The notes under the pieces are model-generated. The model did no database searches, was not told the DNA's origin, and saw only the letters and a list, made by a program, of their open reading frames with translations. Positions 9,949-18,382 of a DNA stretch of 52,113 bases are shown here, one piece after another. The DNA comes from CAJBIL01 sp049295655 (GTDB lineage Bacteria; Pseudomonadota; Gammaproteobacteria; Burkholderiales; Rhodocyclaceae), in contig JBAQRB010000118.1 of the NCBI GenBank assembly GCA_049295655.1, positions 1-52,113 of the forward strand. Direction: 5' to 3'. Each line of letters begins with the position of its first letter. The first letter of the stretch is position 1. The translations under genes were made by a program, and so were the position numbers.

Positions 9949-11586
9949 ATGCACAAACAGCTCCACCACCCGATGCCGAGCGGCGGCGAACGGCCGGCCA
10001 AAGGCAAGCTCGTTTCCGCGGCCGAGGCCGTGCGCCTGATCCGCAGCGGCGATACGGTCGCCACGGGCGGCTTCGTCGGCATCGGTTTTGCCGAGAATAT
10101 CGCGCTTGCCCTTGAAAAACGCTTTCAGCAAGAAAATGCACCGCGCGACCTGACGCTTTTCTACGCAGCCGGCCAGGGTGACGGCAAGACGCGCGGCCTC
10201 AACCACTTCGGGCACGAAGGTCTGCTCCGGCGCGTCGTAGGCGGCCACTGGGGGCTCGCGCCAAAGCTCCAGCAACTGGCCGTCGACAATCGCATCGAAG
10301 CCTACAACCTGCCGCAGGGCGTCATCACGCATCTGCTGCGCGACATCGCCGCCGGCAAGCCGGGACAGATCTCGCGGGTCGGCCTCGGCACCTTTGTCGA
10401 CCCGCGACACGGCGGCGGCAAACTCAACGCCCGCACTACCGAAGATCTCGTCGAACTGATGCACATCGGCGGTGAGGACTACCTGTTCTACAAGGCCTTC
10501 CCGGTCAACGTCGGCATCATTCGCGGCACCACCGCCGACCTGAATGGCAATGTCACGATGGAAAAGGAGGCGCTGACGCTCGAAGTGCTGGCGATCGCGA
10601 TGGCGGCGCACAACTCGGGCGGCATCGTGATCGTCCAAGTTGAACGGATCGCCGAGCGCGGCACGCTCAATCCGCGCCAGGTAAAAATTCCCGGCATCCT
10701 GGTCGATTGCATCGTGCTTGCCGAAAAGCCCGAATACCACATGCAGACCTTCCTCGAACCGTACAGCCCGGGCTTCTCCAGCGAAATCCGCCAGCCCCTG
10801 TCGGCCATCCCAGCGATGGCGATGAGCGAGCGCAAGGTGATCGCCCGGCGCGCCGCCTGCGAGCTGGTTTCCGGCGCGGTCGTCAATCTGGGCATCGGCA
10901 TGCCGGAAGGCGTCGCTTCGGTTGCCGCCGAGGAGCACGTTCTCGACCTGCTGACGCTCACCACCGAACCCGGCGTCATCGGCGGAATTCCAGCCGGCGG
11001 CATGAATTTCGGCGCGGCAATCAATGCCGAAGCGATCATCGACCAGCCCAGCCAGTTCGACTTTTACGATGGCGGCGGCCTGGACCTCGCCTTTCTCGGC
11101 CTCGCGCAGGCCGACCGCGAGGGCAATCTCAACGTCAGCAAGTTCGGCCCGAGGCTAGCCGGTGCCGGCGGTTTCATCAACATCAGCCAGAATGCCAAGA
11201 AGGTCGTCTTTGTCGGCACGTTCACGGCCGGAGATCTGGCGGTCGGGATTGCCGACGGGCAGCTGAAAATCATTCGCGAAGGCCAGTCGAAAAAATTCGT
11301 CGAGCAAGTCGAACACCGCACCTTCAGCGGCAGCTATGCCACGCAGCGCGGGCAGACCGTGCTCTATATCACCGAACGCTGCGTTTTCCGCCTCACCGGC
11401 GAAGGACTGGAGCTGACCGAAATCGCACCGGGAATCGACCTCAAACGCGACATCCTCGAACAGATGGCCTTCGTGCCGTCCATCAGCCCGAAACTGAAGC
11501 TCATGGACAGGTCGATCTTCATCGACGATACGATGGATTTGCGCCAGCGACTGCGCGAGACACCGGTCGTCCAAGAGCTTGGCTGA
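9949..11586 (+). CDS. Acyl-CoA:acetate/3-ketoacid CoA transferase (YdiF/propionate CoA-transferase type)
   Basis: A fused alpha-beta family I CoA-transferase of about 545 residues that moves CoA between short-chain acids (acetate, propionate, acetoacetate). The N-terminal half has 'GDTVATGGFVGIGFAENIALAL'. The C-terminal half has 'GAVVNLGIGMPEGVASVAAEE' and the catalytic Glu in 'TLTTEPGVIGGIPAGGMNFG'. The start is uncertain: TTG at 9907, ATG at 9922, 9949 and 9973 are all in frame. ATG 9949 was preferred as it follows GGAACGG and leaves a tail of normal length. It is divergent from clpB and convergent with moaE. Confidence 0.88.
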   Translation: MHKQLHHPMPSGGERPAKGKLVSAAEAVRLIRSGDTVATGGFVGIGFAENIALALEKRFQQENAPRDLTLFYAAGQGDGKTRGLNHFGHEGLLRRVVGGHWGLAPKLQQLAVDNRIEAYNLPQGVITHLLRDIAAGKPGQISRVGLGTFVDPRHGGGKLNARTTEDLVELMHIGGEDYLFYKAFPVNVGIIRGTTADLNGNVTMEKEALTLEVLAIAMAAHNSGGIVIVQVERIAERGTLNPRQVKIPGILVDCIVLAEKPEYHMQTFLEPYSPGFSSEIRQPLSAIPAMAMSERKVIARRAACELVSGAVVNLGIGMPEGVASVAAEEHVLDLLTLTTEPGVIGGIPAGGMNFGAAINAEAIIDQPSQFDFYDGGGLDLAFLGLAQADREGNLNVSKFGPRLAGAGGFINISQNAKKVVFVGTFTAGDLAVGIADGQLKIIREGQSKKFVEQVEHRTFSGSYATQRGQTVLYITERCVFRLTGEGLELTEIAPGIDLKRDILEQMAFVPSISPKLKLMDRSIFIDDTMDLRQRLRETPVVQELG

Positions 11587-11598
11587 AAACCTCGAAGC

Positions 11599-11618
11599 GC
11601 TTGCCGGCCTTGGCAAGC
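11599..11618. terminator. Weak hairpin between convergent CoA-transferase and moaE genes
   Basis: GCTTGCC / GGCAAGC arms of 7 bases around a 6-base loop in the 39-base gap. There is no adjacent T-run, so this is at best a weak or Rho-assisted stop. Confidence 0.35.
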
Positions 11619-11625
11619 AGGGTAC

Positions 11626-12078
11626 TTAACGCTGCCAGCGTTCGGCCGCGGCCGTATCGGTTTCCCGTGCGTCGACCCAGCGCGCGCCTTCTGGCGTGAC
11701 TTCGCGCTTCCAGAACGGGGCGCGGGTTTTCAGGAAATCCATGATGAACTCGCAGGCGGCGAAAGCTTCGCCGCGATGCGCGCCGCTGACCGCCACCAGG
11801 ACGATCTGGTCGGTCGGCTGCAGGCGACCGACGCGATGGATCACCAGCGCGTCGAAGATATTCCAGCGCGCCCTGGCGTCATCGACAATCGCCGCCAGCG
11901 CTTTCTCGGTCATCCCCGGATAATGTTCGAGCGTCATTTCGCAGACGCCCGAACCGTCATTCACGTCGCGCACCACGCCGACGAAGCTGGCGATCGCGCC
12001 AATCCGTGCGTCACCTTGGCGCAGCGCGGCAAGTTCGGCGCCGACGTCGAAATCCGCTTCCTGGACGCGTACCGCCAT
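11626..12078 (-). CDS. moaE: Molybdopterin synthase catalytic subunit
   Basis: A 150-residue MoaE, the large subunit that converts precursor Z (cPMP) to molybdopterin using sulfur carried on MoaD. Seen are 'IGAIASFVGVVRD', 'LEHYPGMTEKAL', 'ALVIHRVGRLQPTDQIVLVAVSGAHR' and the active-site lysine stretch 'FLKTRAPFWKRE'. It begins one base after the moaD stop, with GGGAGG inside the moaD end as ribosome-binding site, so the two subunits are translationally coupled. It is the last gene of the minus-strand operon that starts at the dinG-like gene. Confidence 0.95.
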   Translation of the reverse strand: MAVRVQEADFDVGAELAALRQGDARIGAIASFVGVVRDVNDGSGVCEMTLEHYPGMTEKALAAIVDDARARWNIFDALVIHRVGRLQPTDQIVLVAVSGAHRGEAFAACEFIMDFLKTRAPFWKREVTPEGARWVDARETDTAAAERWQR

Positions 12079-12079
12079 C

Positions 12080-12331
12080 TCAGCCTCCCGTCACCGGCGG
12101 GAAGAAGGCGACTTCATCGCCATGCTTCAGCGGCGAATCGAGCCGCGCCATTTCCTGATTGACGGCGTAACGCAGGTTTTTTACCGCGCCGAGCTTCGCC
12201 CATTCGCCGCTGCGTCCGGCAAGCAGCGCCATCAGGCCGCCAACGTCACCGACGCCTTCCGGCAACTCGATCTCCTCGGCGCCGCAACCGAGCATTTCAC
12301 GCAGGCTGGCAAAATACAGAATCTTCAGCAT
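12080..12331 (-). CDS. moaD: Molybdopterin synthase sulfur-carrier subunit
   Basis: An 83-residue ubiquitin-fold sulfur carrier beginning MLKILYFASLRE and ending 'GDEVAFFPPVTGG'. The C-terminal Gly-Gly is thiocarboxylated by MoeB and donates sulfur to cPMP in MoaE. Three candidate starts (TTG 12337, ATG 12334, ATG 12331) are adjacent. The last has the best spacing from AGAGAG and gives the usual family N-terminus. It lies 33 bases after moeA and is coupled to moaE. Confidence 0.93.
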   Translation of the reverse strand: MLKILYFASLREMLGCGAEEIELPEGVGDVGGLMALLAGRSGEWAKLGAVKNLRYAVNQEMARLDSPLKHGDEVAFFPPVTGG

Positions 12332-12364
12332 CATCAACTCTCTTGTTTGCTCGAGTTTTCTCGA

Positions 12365-13582
12365 CTATCCGAGCAATTCGGAAAACGGCAGGAAACGCAC
12401 CCGGTCGCCGCGGGCGATGGCTTGCTGCGGCGGGTTGTCGATCAAGCCCCCCGCCCACACGGCCGAGGTCAGAACGCCCGAGGCCTGATTCGGAAAGAGC
12501 TCGACCCCGCCATTTTCATTGAGCCGGGCACGCAGGAACTCGCGCCGCGCATCGGGGCGCGGCCAGTCGAAATCGGCGCGCAAGGCATAGGCCGTCGGCG
12601 CCGTTTCCGTCACCCCCTGCAGGTGCAGCACGAAAGGCCGGACCAGCATCAGGAAGGTAACGAAGCTGGCGACGGGATTGCCCGGCAAACCGACGAAGGC
12701 GACTTCGCGCCCGGCTGAATTGATTTGCCCGAAAGCCAGCGGCTTGCCCGGCTTGATCGCGATTTTCCACAGGTCGAGCCGGCCTTCGCATTCGACGGCC
12801 GGCTTGACGTAGTCCTCCTCGCCGACCGAAACGCCGCCCGAGGTCAAAACCAGGTCGTTGTCCTGCGCCGCCTGGCGCAACGCGGCGCGCGTGGCATCGA
12901 GATTGTCCGGCACCTGCCCCAGATCGCGCACTTCGCAGCCCAGACGTTCGAGCAGCGAGACGAGCAGGAAACGGTTGACGTTGTAAATGGCGCCCGGCGG
13001 CAGGGGTTCGCCGGGCATGCGCAACTCGTCGCCGGTAAAGCAGACGGCGACGCGCACGCGGCGAAAAACCGGCAACTGGGCGATCCCGACCGATGCGGCA
13101 AGCGCCATGTCCTGCGGGCGCAAGCGCTGCCCGGCGGCAAGGATGCGATGACCGGCGGCAATATCGCTGCCGGCGCGACGGATATTTTCTCCCAACTTCG
13201 GCAGGTGGTTGATCACCACCCCCGGCTCACCCAACAACTCGCCGTGCGCGCAAAGCTCCTGCATTACCACGGCGTCGGCGCCGGCGGGAATCGGTGCGCC
13301 GGTGAAGATGCGCGCCGCCGTCCCGGCCTGCAGGGACGTGCCGACAGAGCCTGCCGGGATGCGCTGTGTAACCGGCAGGCAGACGCCGGGCGCCGTCACG
13401 TCGGCAACGCGCAGCGCATAACCGTCCATCGCCGAATTGTCGAGCGGCGGCGCATCGAGCGGCGCGTACTGCGCTTCGGCCAGCACCCGCCCGGCGCTTG
13501 CCAGCGTCGGCATGGCGCGTGTTTCGGTCACCGGGCGGGCGGCCGAAAGCAGGCGCGCCAATGCTTCGTCAAATGACAGCAT
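12365..13582 (-). CDS. moeA: Molybdopterin molybdotransferase
   Basis: A 405-residue MoeA that inserts molybdate into adenylated molybdopterin. Diagnostic stretches are 'DAPPLDNSAMDGYALR' near the N-terminus, 'RIFTGAPIPAGADAVVMQE', 'TSGGVSVGEEDYVKPA' (MoCF/MogA-like subdomain) and 'FGLPGNPVASFVTF' (seen as VGLPGNPVAS). The start MLSFDEAL was taken because it overlaps the end of mobB by 14 bases and matches the family. The five-residue extension upstream lies inside mobB coding sequence. Confidence 0.95.
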   Translation of the reverse strand: MLSFDEALARLLSAARPVTETRAMPTLASAGRVLAEAQYAPLDAPPLDNSAMDGYALRVADVTAPGVCLPVTQRIPAGSVGTSLQAGTAARIFTGAPIPAGADAVVMQELCAHGELLGEPGVVINHLPKLGENIRRAGSDIAAGHRILAAGQRLRPQDMALAASVGIAQLPVFRRVRVAVCFTGDELRMPGEPLPPGAIYNVNRFLLVSLLERLGCEVRDLGQVPDNLDATRAALRQAAQDNDLVLTSGGVSVGEEDYVKPAVECEGRLDLWKIAIKPGKPLAFGQINSAGREVAFVGLPGNPVASFVTFLMLVRPFVLHLQGVTETAPTAYALRADFDWPRPDARREFLRARLNENGGVELFPNQASGVLTSAVWAGGLIDNPPQQAIARGDRVRFLPFSELLG

Positions 13583-14093
13583 GCGTTTTCCCTTCAATGT
13601 TCAGGGTGGTCAGGATGAAGCGGACAATCGCATCCGCATCGTTCAGGTCGAGCATCGACAGGTGTGCGGGCGGCACGGCAAGCCGCGCGTCGGAGGCCAC
13701 CGCGACGACATGCGGATTGTCCGGCCAGAGCGGTGGCTTGCCGTTCGCCGGGCGATGCACTTCGAGCTTGGGAATGGCCTCCTGCTTGAATCCCTCGACG
13801 AGGATCAGGTCGCAAGGCGAAAATTTCTCGAGATAGTCATCGAGCGACGGTTCCGGGGCATCGCGCAACTCGTTCATCAGCACCCAGCGCGCGCCGCTGG
13901 CCAGCAACACTTCGCTCGCACCCGCCTCGCGGTGCCGGTAGGAGTCCTTGCCGGGCGTATCGATGTCGAATTTGTGGTGCGCGTGCTTGATGACCGAGAC
14001 ACGCAGGCCGAGCGCCACGAAACGCGGCAGCAGCTTTTCGAGCAGTGTTGTTTTTCCCGAGCCGGAATAGCCGGCAATACCGAAAACTTTCAT
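13569..14093 (-). CDS. mobB: Molybdopterin-guanine dinucleotide biosynthesis adaptor protein
   Basis: A 174-residue P-loop GTPase that assists MobA in making the bis-MGD cofactor. Walker A GYSGSGKTTLLEK is at residues 8-20, followed by 'SVIKHAHHKFDIDTPGKDSYRHREAGA' and 'CDLILVEGFKQEAIPKLEVHR', all typical of MobB. The ATG overlaps the stop of the upstream gene as ATGA, and its end overlaps moeA, so three genes are translated as a coupled chain. mobA is not in the window. Confidence 0.94.
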   Translation of the reverse strand: MKVFGIAGYSGSGKTTLLEKLLPRFVALGLRVSVIKHAHHKFDIDTPGKDSYRHREAGASEVLLASGARWVLMNELRDAPEPSLDDYLEKFSPCDLILVEGFKQEAIPKLEVHRPANGKPPLWPDNPHVVAVASDARLAVPPAHLSMLDLNDADAIVRFILTTLNIEGKTHAVI

Positions 14094-15427
14094 GTGCAGA
14101 TTTTTCCCTCGCCCTGACAGGGGACCGAAAATACCGCGGCAAAACCGCCGCCCGGCGTACGAAAATTGGTCGTCTGGCCCTGATAGAGGCGCGCCGAGAC
14201 GAGCTGGACGGCGCCCTGATAAACGTAATTGCGCAAGTCGAGCTTGTGCATCTGCTCGACGCCATCGACCTGCAGGCAGCGCTCCGACGGCGGTACCAGC
14301 GCCTGCGCAATGTAGCCGCCACGCGAAATTTCCGCGAAGACGCGTTTGGTCAGCTTGTCGCCACGATAGGCGGCCTTGCTGCCAAAGCCCGCTGCCGGCT
14401 TGAAGAACCACTGTTTGCGGCTGCTCCAGAAGGCGTCGGCAGCCTGCGCCGGCACTTCCGTGGTGTAGGGGATGCCGCGCTGCAGCAATTGGCGATCACC
14501 CGTACTGACGCCGATCTCGGCGAGCCACGCCGCATCGCAGAGCAGCGCAAGATTGCGCTTGTCGGCGTAAAGCGCATGCGCCTGCGGATGCGGCGTCAGA
14601 ACCACCGCATCGGCGAGGTAGGCCGCACGCAATGCAGCATTCTGCGCTTCTTCCAGGGAAAAATCGGTGAGCCGATTATAGACGAGGTCGACCACCTGCC
14701 CGGCGCAGCGCAGGCTTTCGCCGTCGAACGAAAACTGATCGGGGGAAGCGACCAGCGCCGCGATGCCGTTCGCCTCGAAGAGCTGGCGAAAGAGCTCGAA
14801 TTCGGGCGCCAGATACTGCGCCGACGGCGCTTCGTCGACGATGGCGACACGCTTCAGCGGCCGGTCCGCCTGCGCCAGCCGCCACTCGGCACGGAACATG
14901 GCGAGCAGGTCGTCCTCCAGCGTCGTCTCTTCCGGCATGATCGCCGCGACCTGGTCGCAACAGGCGCGCTGGGCGCGCAATAGCTTGGCGTTGAGCAACG
15001 CGCCGCCGGCGTTGGTGTTGATCTCGATCAGCCGCGGGCCGTCGTCGCTCAGGTGAAAGTCATAGCCGAGAAACACCCCGGCGGCCTTCGGCGAATGCCG
15101 CGCAATCGGCGGCGCATGGGCCAGAACGCGCTCGCGGTAGGCCGGCAGTGCGATCACCCGCTCGATTGCGGCAATCGTCGCGGCCATGCTCTGCAAATGC
15201 GCCTCGCCGACGAAAACCATGGTGTCCGAAAACAGGTACGGCCGCGTGGCCAGCAATTCGGCGTGCGATACGCTGCCGTCGCCAGCCTCCAGCGCGTGAC
15301 GCAGTGCCGCGTGATCGACCGAAACACAGGCGCAGCCGCGATTGAGGACGGCCGCGGCGTCGCGGCAATCGGTCGGCAGCGGCATCCACTGATGCGAGAG
15401 AAGATGGGAAGGAAGAGGATTTTCCAT
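14090..15427 (-). CDS. Putative ATP-grasp-fold enzyme of unknown substrate
   Basis: A 445-residue protein I cannot assign to a named family. Features resembling ATP-grasp ligases are: 'GPRLIEINTNAGGALLNAKL' (about 155-175), a Lys-rich nucleotide-binding stretch 'QWFFKPAAGFGSKAAYRG' (about 345-365), 'GYIAQALVPPSER', and a metal-binding-like end 'LRNYVYQGAVQLVSARLYQG' then 'TTNFRTPGGGFAAV'. These suggest ATP-dependent carboxylate-amine ligation. It begins 5 bases after the dinG-like gene and overlaps mobB by 4 bases, inside a molybdenum-cofactor operon. No signal peptide. The fold is inferred from motif shapes only. Confidence 0.6.
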   Translation of the reverse strand: MENPLPSHLLSHQWMPLPTDCRDAAAVLNRGCACVSVDHAALRHALEAGDGSVSHAELLATRPYLFSDTMVFVGEAHLQSMAATIAAIERVIALPAYRERVLAHAPPIARHSPKAAGVFLGYDFHLSDDGPRLIEINTNAGGALLNAKLLRAQRACCDQVAAIMPEETTLEDDLLAMFRAEWRLAQADRPLKRVAIVDEAPSAQYLAPEFELFRQLFEANGIAALVASPDQFSFDGESLRCAGQVVDLVYNRLTDFSLEEAQNAALRAAYLADAVVLTPHPQAHALYADKRNLALLCDAAWLAEIGVSTGDRQLLQRGIPYTTEVPAQAADAFWSSRKQWFFKPAAGFGSKAAYRGDKLTKRVFAEISRGGYIAQALVPPSERCLQVDGVEQMHKLDLRNYVYQGAVQLVSARLYQGQTTNFRTPGGGFAAVFSVPCQGEGKICT

Positions 15428-15432
15428 GGCCG

Positions 15433-17370
15433 CTATGCTACCGACTCTGCCGCGAAGAAGGCCAGCACGTCGTCGAGCTCGCGCGTGCGCTTCATCGGCG
15501 GCAGGCTGCGCCAGACACGCTTGCCATAGGGTTTGCTGATCAGGCGCGGGTCGCAGATCATCAGCACGCCGCGGTCGCTTTCGTCGCGGATCAGGCGGCC
15601 GGCGCCCTGCTTGACGTTGATCACCGCACGCGGCAACTGGTACTCCATGAACGCGTTGCGCCCCTCGTTCTTCATGCGCTCGATGCGCGCCGAGAGCACC
15701 GGGTCGTCGGGCGGCGCGAAAGGCAGCTTGTCGATGACGACCAGCGACAACGCGTCGCCGCGCACGTCGACGCCCTCCCAGAAGCTCTGGCTGCCGACCA
15801 GGATGGCGTTGCCGAGCTGGCGGAAGCGTTCGAGCAATTCGTTCTTGCTGCCCTCGCCCTGCATCAGCAGCGGGAAGTCGAGTCCGGCCCGTTCGAGATG
15901 CTCGGCGAGCAGCTCGCGCGTCCGCCGCATCGCGCGCAGCGAGGTGCACAGGAAAAAAGCACGGCCGGCACTCGCCTGAACCACCGGAAACGCCGCCTTG
16001 ACGACGCCCTCGGTGAAGTTGTAGCTGTTCGGCTCGGGCAGATCCTTCGGCACGTAGAGCAGCGCCTGTTGCGCGTAATCGAAAGGGCTGTCCCAGCACG
16101 CCGAATCGGCTTCGCCGAGGCCCATTTCGGCGCAGTAGTGCCCGAAATCCTTCTGCACGGCGAGCGTCGCCGAGGTGAAAATCCAGGCGCGCGGATGGCC
16201 GCTCATCTGCTTCTGCATGATGCTGGCGATCACCAGCGGCGTCGCGTTGAGCTGCAGCGCATGCGTATAGGTCTCGCCCCAGCGCACGTACTCGGCGTCC
16301 GCACCGCTCTGCCAGCGGCGAAGCTGCGCGAGCAACTCGACGGCACGACGCCAGCAGTTTTCCAGCCCCTCGGCACGCTGCGCCTGCGTCTCGAGCAAGG
16401 CGGCGAACACTTCGAGTTCCCGAAGCAAGCCGACGACGCCGTTATCGAAACCCATGCGCGCCTCGAGCTGCGCCAGCGCGAAGCGCGCCGGCTCGACCGG
16501 CAGCGTCAAGCGCAGGTCCTTGGCCGCTTTTTCGAGCACGCCGCAAAGCTTCGGCAGATCGAGGCAATCGCGGGCCGAGGTCAGCCCTTCGGCCCGCGCA
16601 TCGCGCGTCAGATCGAGGATCTGCGCCGTCGACACGTTGTCGCCGAAGAACAGGCTGGCGGTTTCCGGCAACTGGTGCGCCTCGTCGAAAATCACCGCGT
16701 TGCAGGCCGGCAGCAACTCGGCCGTGCCTTCGTCGCGCAGCATCACGTCGGCAAAGAACAGGTGGTGATTGACCACCACGAGGTCGGCCGCCAGCGCCTC
16801 GCGGCGCGCCGCCAGAACGAAGCATTCCTTGTGATAGGGGCACTCCTGCCCGAGGCAGTTCTCGCGTGTCGAAGTGACCATTCCCCACACCGGCGAGCCC
16901 TCGGGAACACCGGCGCATTCGGCCTTGTCGCCGGTCCGCGTCACCTTGGCGAAACGCGCAATGCGCAGCGCGTGATCCGAATCCTCGCGCGACAGGAAAC
17001 GGCCGTCGGCCAGCGAACGCTCGAGGTGGTAGTGGCACAGATAGTTGGAACGCCCCTTGAGCAGGGCGGCCTTGACCGGGGAATTCAATACCCGGCGCAC
17101 GGTCGGGATGTCGCGCGAAAAAAGCTGATCCTGAAGGTTCTTGGTGCCGGTCGACACGATGATCTTACCGCCGGAAAGCAGCGCCGGGATCAGGTAGGCA
17201 TAGGTCTTCCCGGTGCCGGTTCCCGCCTCGGCAACCAGCACGCGGTTTGCAGCCAGCGCGGCGGCAATCCGCTCGGCCATTTCGACCTGCTGCGCACGCT
17301 GGCGATAACCGGGAATGCCGGCAGCAAGCGGACCATCGGGAGAAAACACTTCGGAGAGAGAGGGAGTCAT
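15433..17370 (-). CDS. DinG/YoaA-type Fe-S superfamily 2 DNA helicase
   Basis: A 645-residue 5'-3' helicase of the XPD/DinG family. Motif I is EAGTGTGKTYAY (about residue 45). An Fe-S insertion has cysteines in 'KAECAGVPEG' and 'ENCLGQECPYHKECFV' (about 165-200). Motif II is DEAH in 'AVIFDEAHQLPE'. The C-terminal half holds 'GSQSFWEGVDVRGDAL' and 'QGAGRLIRDESDRG'. Length and motif order fit YoaA better than the longer DinG. The start MTPSLSEVF is the YoaA-like N-terminus, and GGAG precedes the ATG. It heads the operon continuing into the ATP-grasp-like gene and moco genes. Confidence 0.92.
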   Translation of the reverse strand: MTPSLSEVFSPDGPLAAGIPGYRQRAQQVEMAERIAAALAANRVLVAEAGTGTGKTYAYLIPALLSGGKIIVSTGTKNLQDQLFSRDIPTVRRVLNSPVKAALLKGRSNYLCHYHLERSLADGRFLSREDSDHALRIARFAKVTRTGDKAECAGVPEGSPVWGMVTSTRENCLGQECPYHKECFVLAARREALAADLVVVNHHLFFADVMLRDEGTAELLPACNAVIFDEAHQLPETASLFFGDNVSTAQILDLTRDARAEGLTSARDCLDLPKLCGVLEKAAKDLRLTLPVEPARFALAQLEARMGFDNGVVGLLRELEVFAALLETQAQRAEGLENCWRRAVELLAQLRRWQSGADAEYVRWGETYTHALQLNATPLVIASIMQKQMSGHPRAWIFTSATLAVQKDFGHYCAEMGLGEADSACWDSPFDYAQQALLYVPKDLPEPNSYNFTEGVVKAAFPVVQASAGRAFFLCTSLRAMRRTRELLAEHLERAGLDFPLLMQGEGSKNELLERFRQLGNAILVGSQSFWEGVDVRGDALSLVVIDKLPFAPPDDPVLSARIERMKNEGRNAFMEYQLPRAVINVKQGAGRLIRDESDRGVLMICDPRLISKPYGKRVWRSLPPMKRTRELDDVLAFFAAESVA

Positions 17371-17493
17371 GCAAAGATCGCCGGAACCAGCGCGAATCCT
17401 ACCAGAAGCCGGCGGCCAGATCGCTGGCGAACAGCAAAACAAAGACAAGCGGGCTACGGTCAGAAACCGGAGCCCGCAAAACCGTGCAGCCGA

Positions 17494-18267
17494 TCAGATC
17501 GAGAAAATGCCCTTGTACGCAGCCACGCCGCTGGCGAATGGCCCAGTCGAGAAACGACTGGCCTGCTCTTCGACCTGGCGCCGGGACGCATCGAGAAGCG
17601 ACTGCAAATCCTGCTGGTTGGCCTGCTGGTTGGCCTGCTTGTTTTCCAGATTCGTCACCTTGCTGTTCAGGCTGTCGACCGTACGGCCGACGGTCCCGGC
17701 CGAACTCAACTGCCGCGTCGCAACCGAATCAACCCGTGTCCCGATCGTGCCGAGAGCCCCCTTCACTGCGCTCGCATCCTTGGCGTACGCGGCGTCGAAC
17801 GCTTTCGCGTCAACCGCCAGCGTCCCGTCCTTCTGGCGCGTAATGCCGGCCTGCTTGAGTTCCGCATCGCTATTGCGGACCGTACGCTGCAAGCCGCTCG
17901 ACGCCGAGCGTGCAAGCGGATCGTCGGCCAATGCGCCGGCAGCGCCATCCGACCCCTTGCGGCGAGTCACATCGGTCGTCGTCTTGTTTTCGGCGTTATA
18001 GGCCTTCACAAAAGCCTCGGCCGCCTTCCGGGCGCTATCGGCCGTCTGCAGCTGCTTGCTGTCCTGCAGCCCCTTGGCCGCGGTCTGCACCTCAGCCACC
18101 GCCGACTTGACCTGACCGTACGCGGAAAGCCGGACCTTCGTACTTTCGGTCTCTTGCGAGAGCGACTGCGCCGAACGGCGCGAAGCCGCGCTCACCGCAT
18201 CGATGCTCGACGAACCGGGCGACGACCGGCTGGCGACGGATGACGAGGTGGAAGCGTTGATGTCCAT
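17494..18267 (-). CDS. FliD C-terminal-like coiled-coil protein
   Basis: A 257-residue Ser/Ala/Gln-rich protein. Residues about 80-180 ('AAEAFVKAYNAENKTT', 'KDGTLAVDAKAFDAAYAKDASAVKGALGTIG') resemble the C-terminal part of the flagellar cap protein FliD. The end is a coiled coil with a QQAN repeat, then 'FSTGPFASGVAAYKGIFSI'. It lacks the FliD N-terminus and half the usual length, and no flagellar genes are nearby. The role is unknown. A structural or secreted surface role is only a guess. GGGG lies before the ATG and a sigma-70-like promoter is 26 bases upstream. Confidence 0.6.
   Translation of the reverse strand: MDINASTSSSVASRSSPGSSSIDAVSAASRRSAQSLSQETESTKVRLSAYGQVKSAVAEVQTAAKGLQDSKQLQTADSARKAAEAFVKAYNAENKTTTDVTRRKGSDGAAGALADDPLARSASSGLQRTVRNSDAELKQAGITRQKDGTLAVDAKAFDAAYAKDASAVKGALGTIGTRVDSVATRQLSSAGTVGRTVDSLNSKVTNLENKQANQQANQQDLQSLLDASRRQVEEQASRFSTGPFASGVAAYKGIFSI
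17611..17637. repeat. 12-bp tandem repeat encoding QQAN
   Basis: Two exact copies of CTGCTGGTTGGC followed by a partial third, inside the FliD-like gene. On the coding strand they give Gln-Gln-Ala-Asn units in the coiled coil, a site prone to copy-number change in multiples of four residues. Confidence 0.7.
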
Positions 18268-18292
18268 GATGACCCCCTATTACATGCTTCCC

Positions 18293-18320
18293 AGTATAAC
18301 GCCCGGAATATCCAGATCAA
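18293..18320 (-). promoter_or_regulatory. Sigma-70-like promoter of the FliD-like gene
   Basis: On the minus strand TTGATC, 16 bases, TATACT, ending 26 bases before the ATG. It is divergent from and adjacent to the bcp promoter candidate. Confidence 0.5.
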
Positions 18321-18325
18321 GCGAC

Positions 18326-18355
18326 TTGACCGACACACGATTTTCTTACGACAAT
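18326..18355 (+). promoter_or_regulatory. Sigma-70-like promoter of the peroxiredoxin gene
   Basis: TTGACC, 18 bases, GACAAT, 28 bases before the ATG. The -35 is strong, the -10 is moderate. No OxyR-type dyad was recognised. Confidence 0.45.
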
Positions 18356-18382
18356 CGATTCATCACCCTGCGAAAGACCGTC

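Noticed and set aside
15428..16099. Upstream in-frame extension of the ATP-grasp-like protein
   Set aside because: It runs inside the dinG-like gene. ATG 15427 gives a compact protein and follows the dinG stop by five bases.
15898..18243. 781-codon plus-strand frame across the dinG-like and FliD-like genes
   Set aside because: Spans two real minus-strand genes and their intergenic promoter. No recognisable domain.
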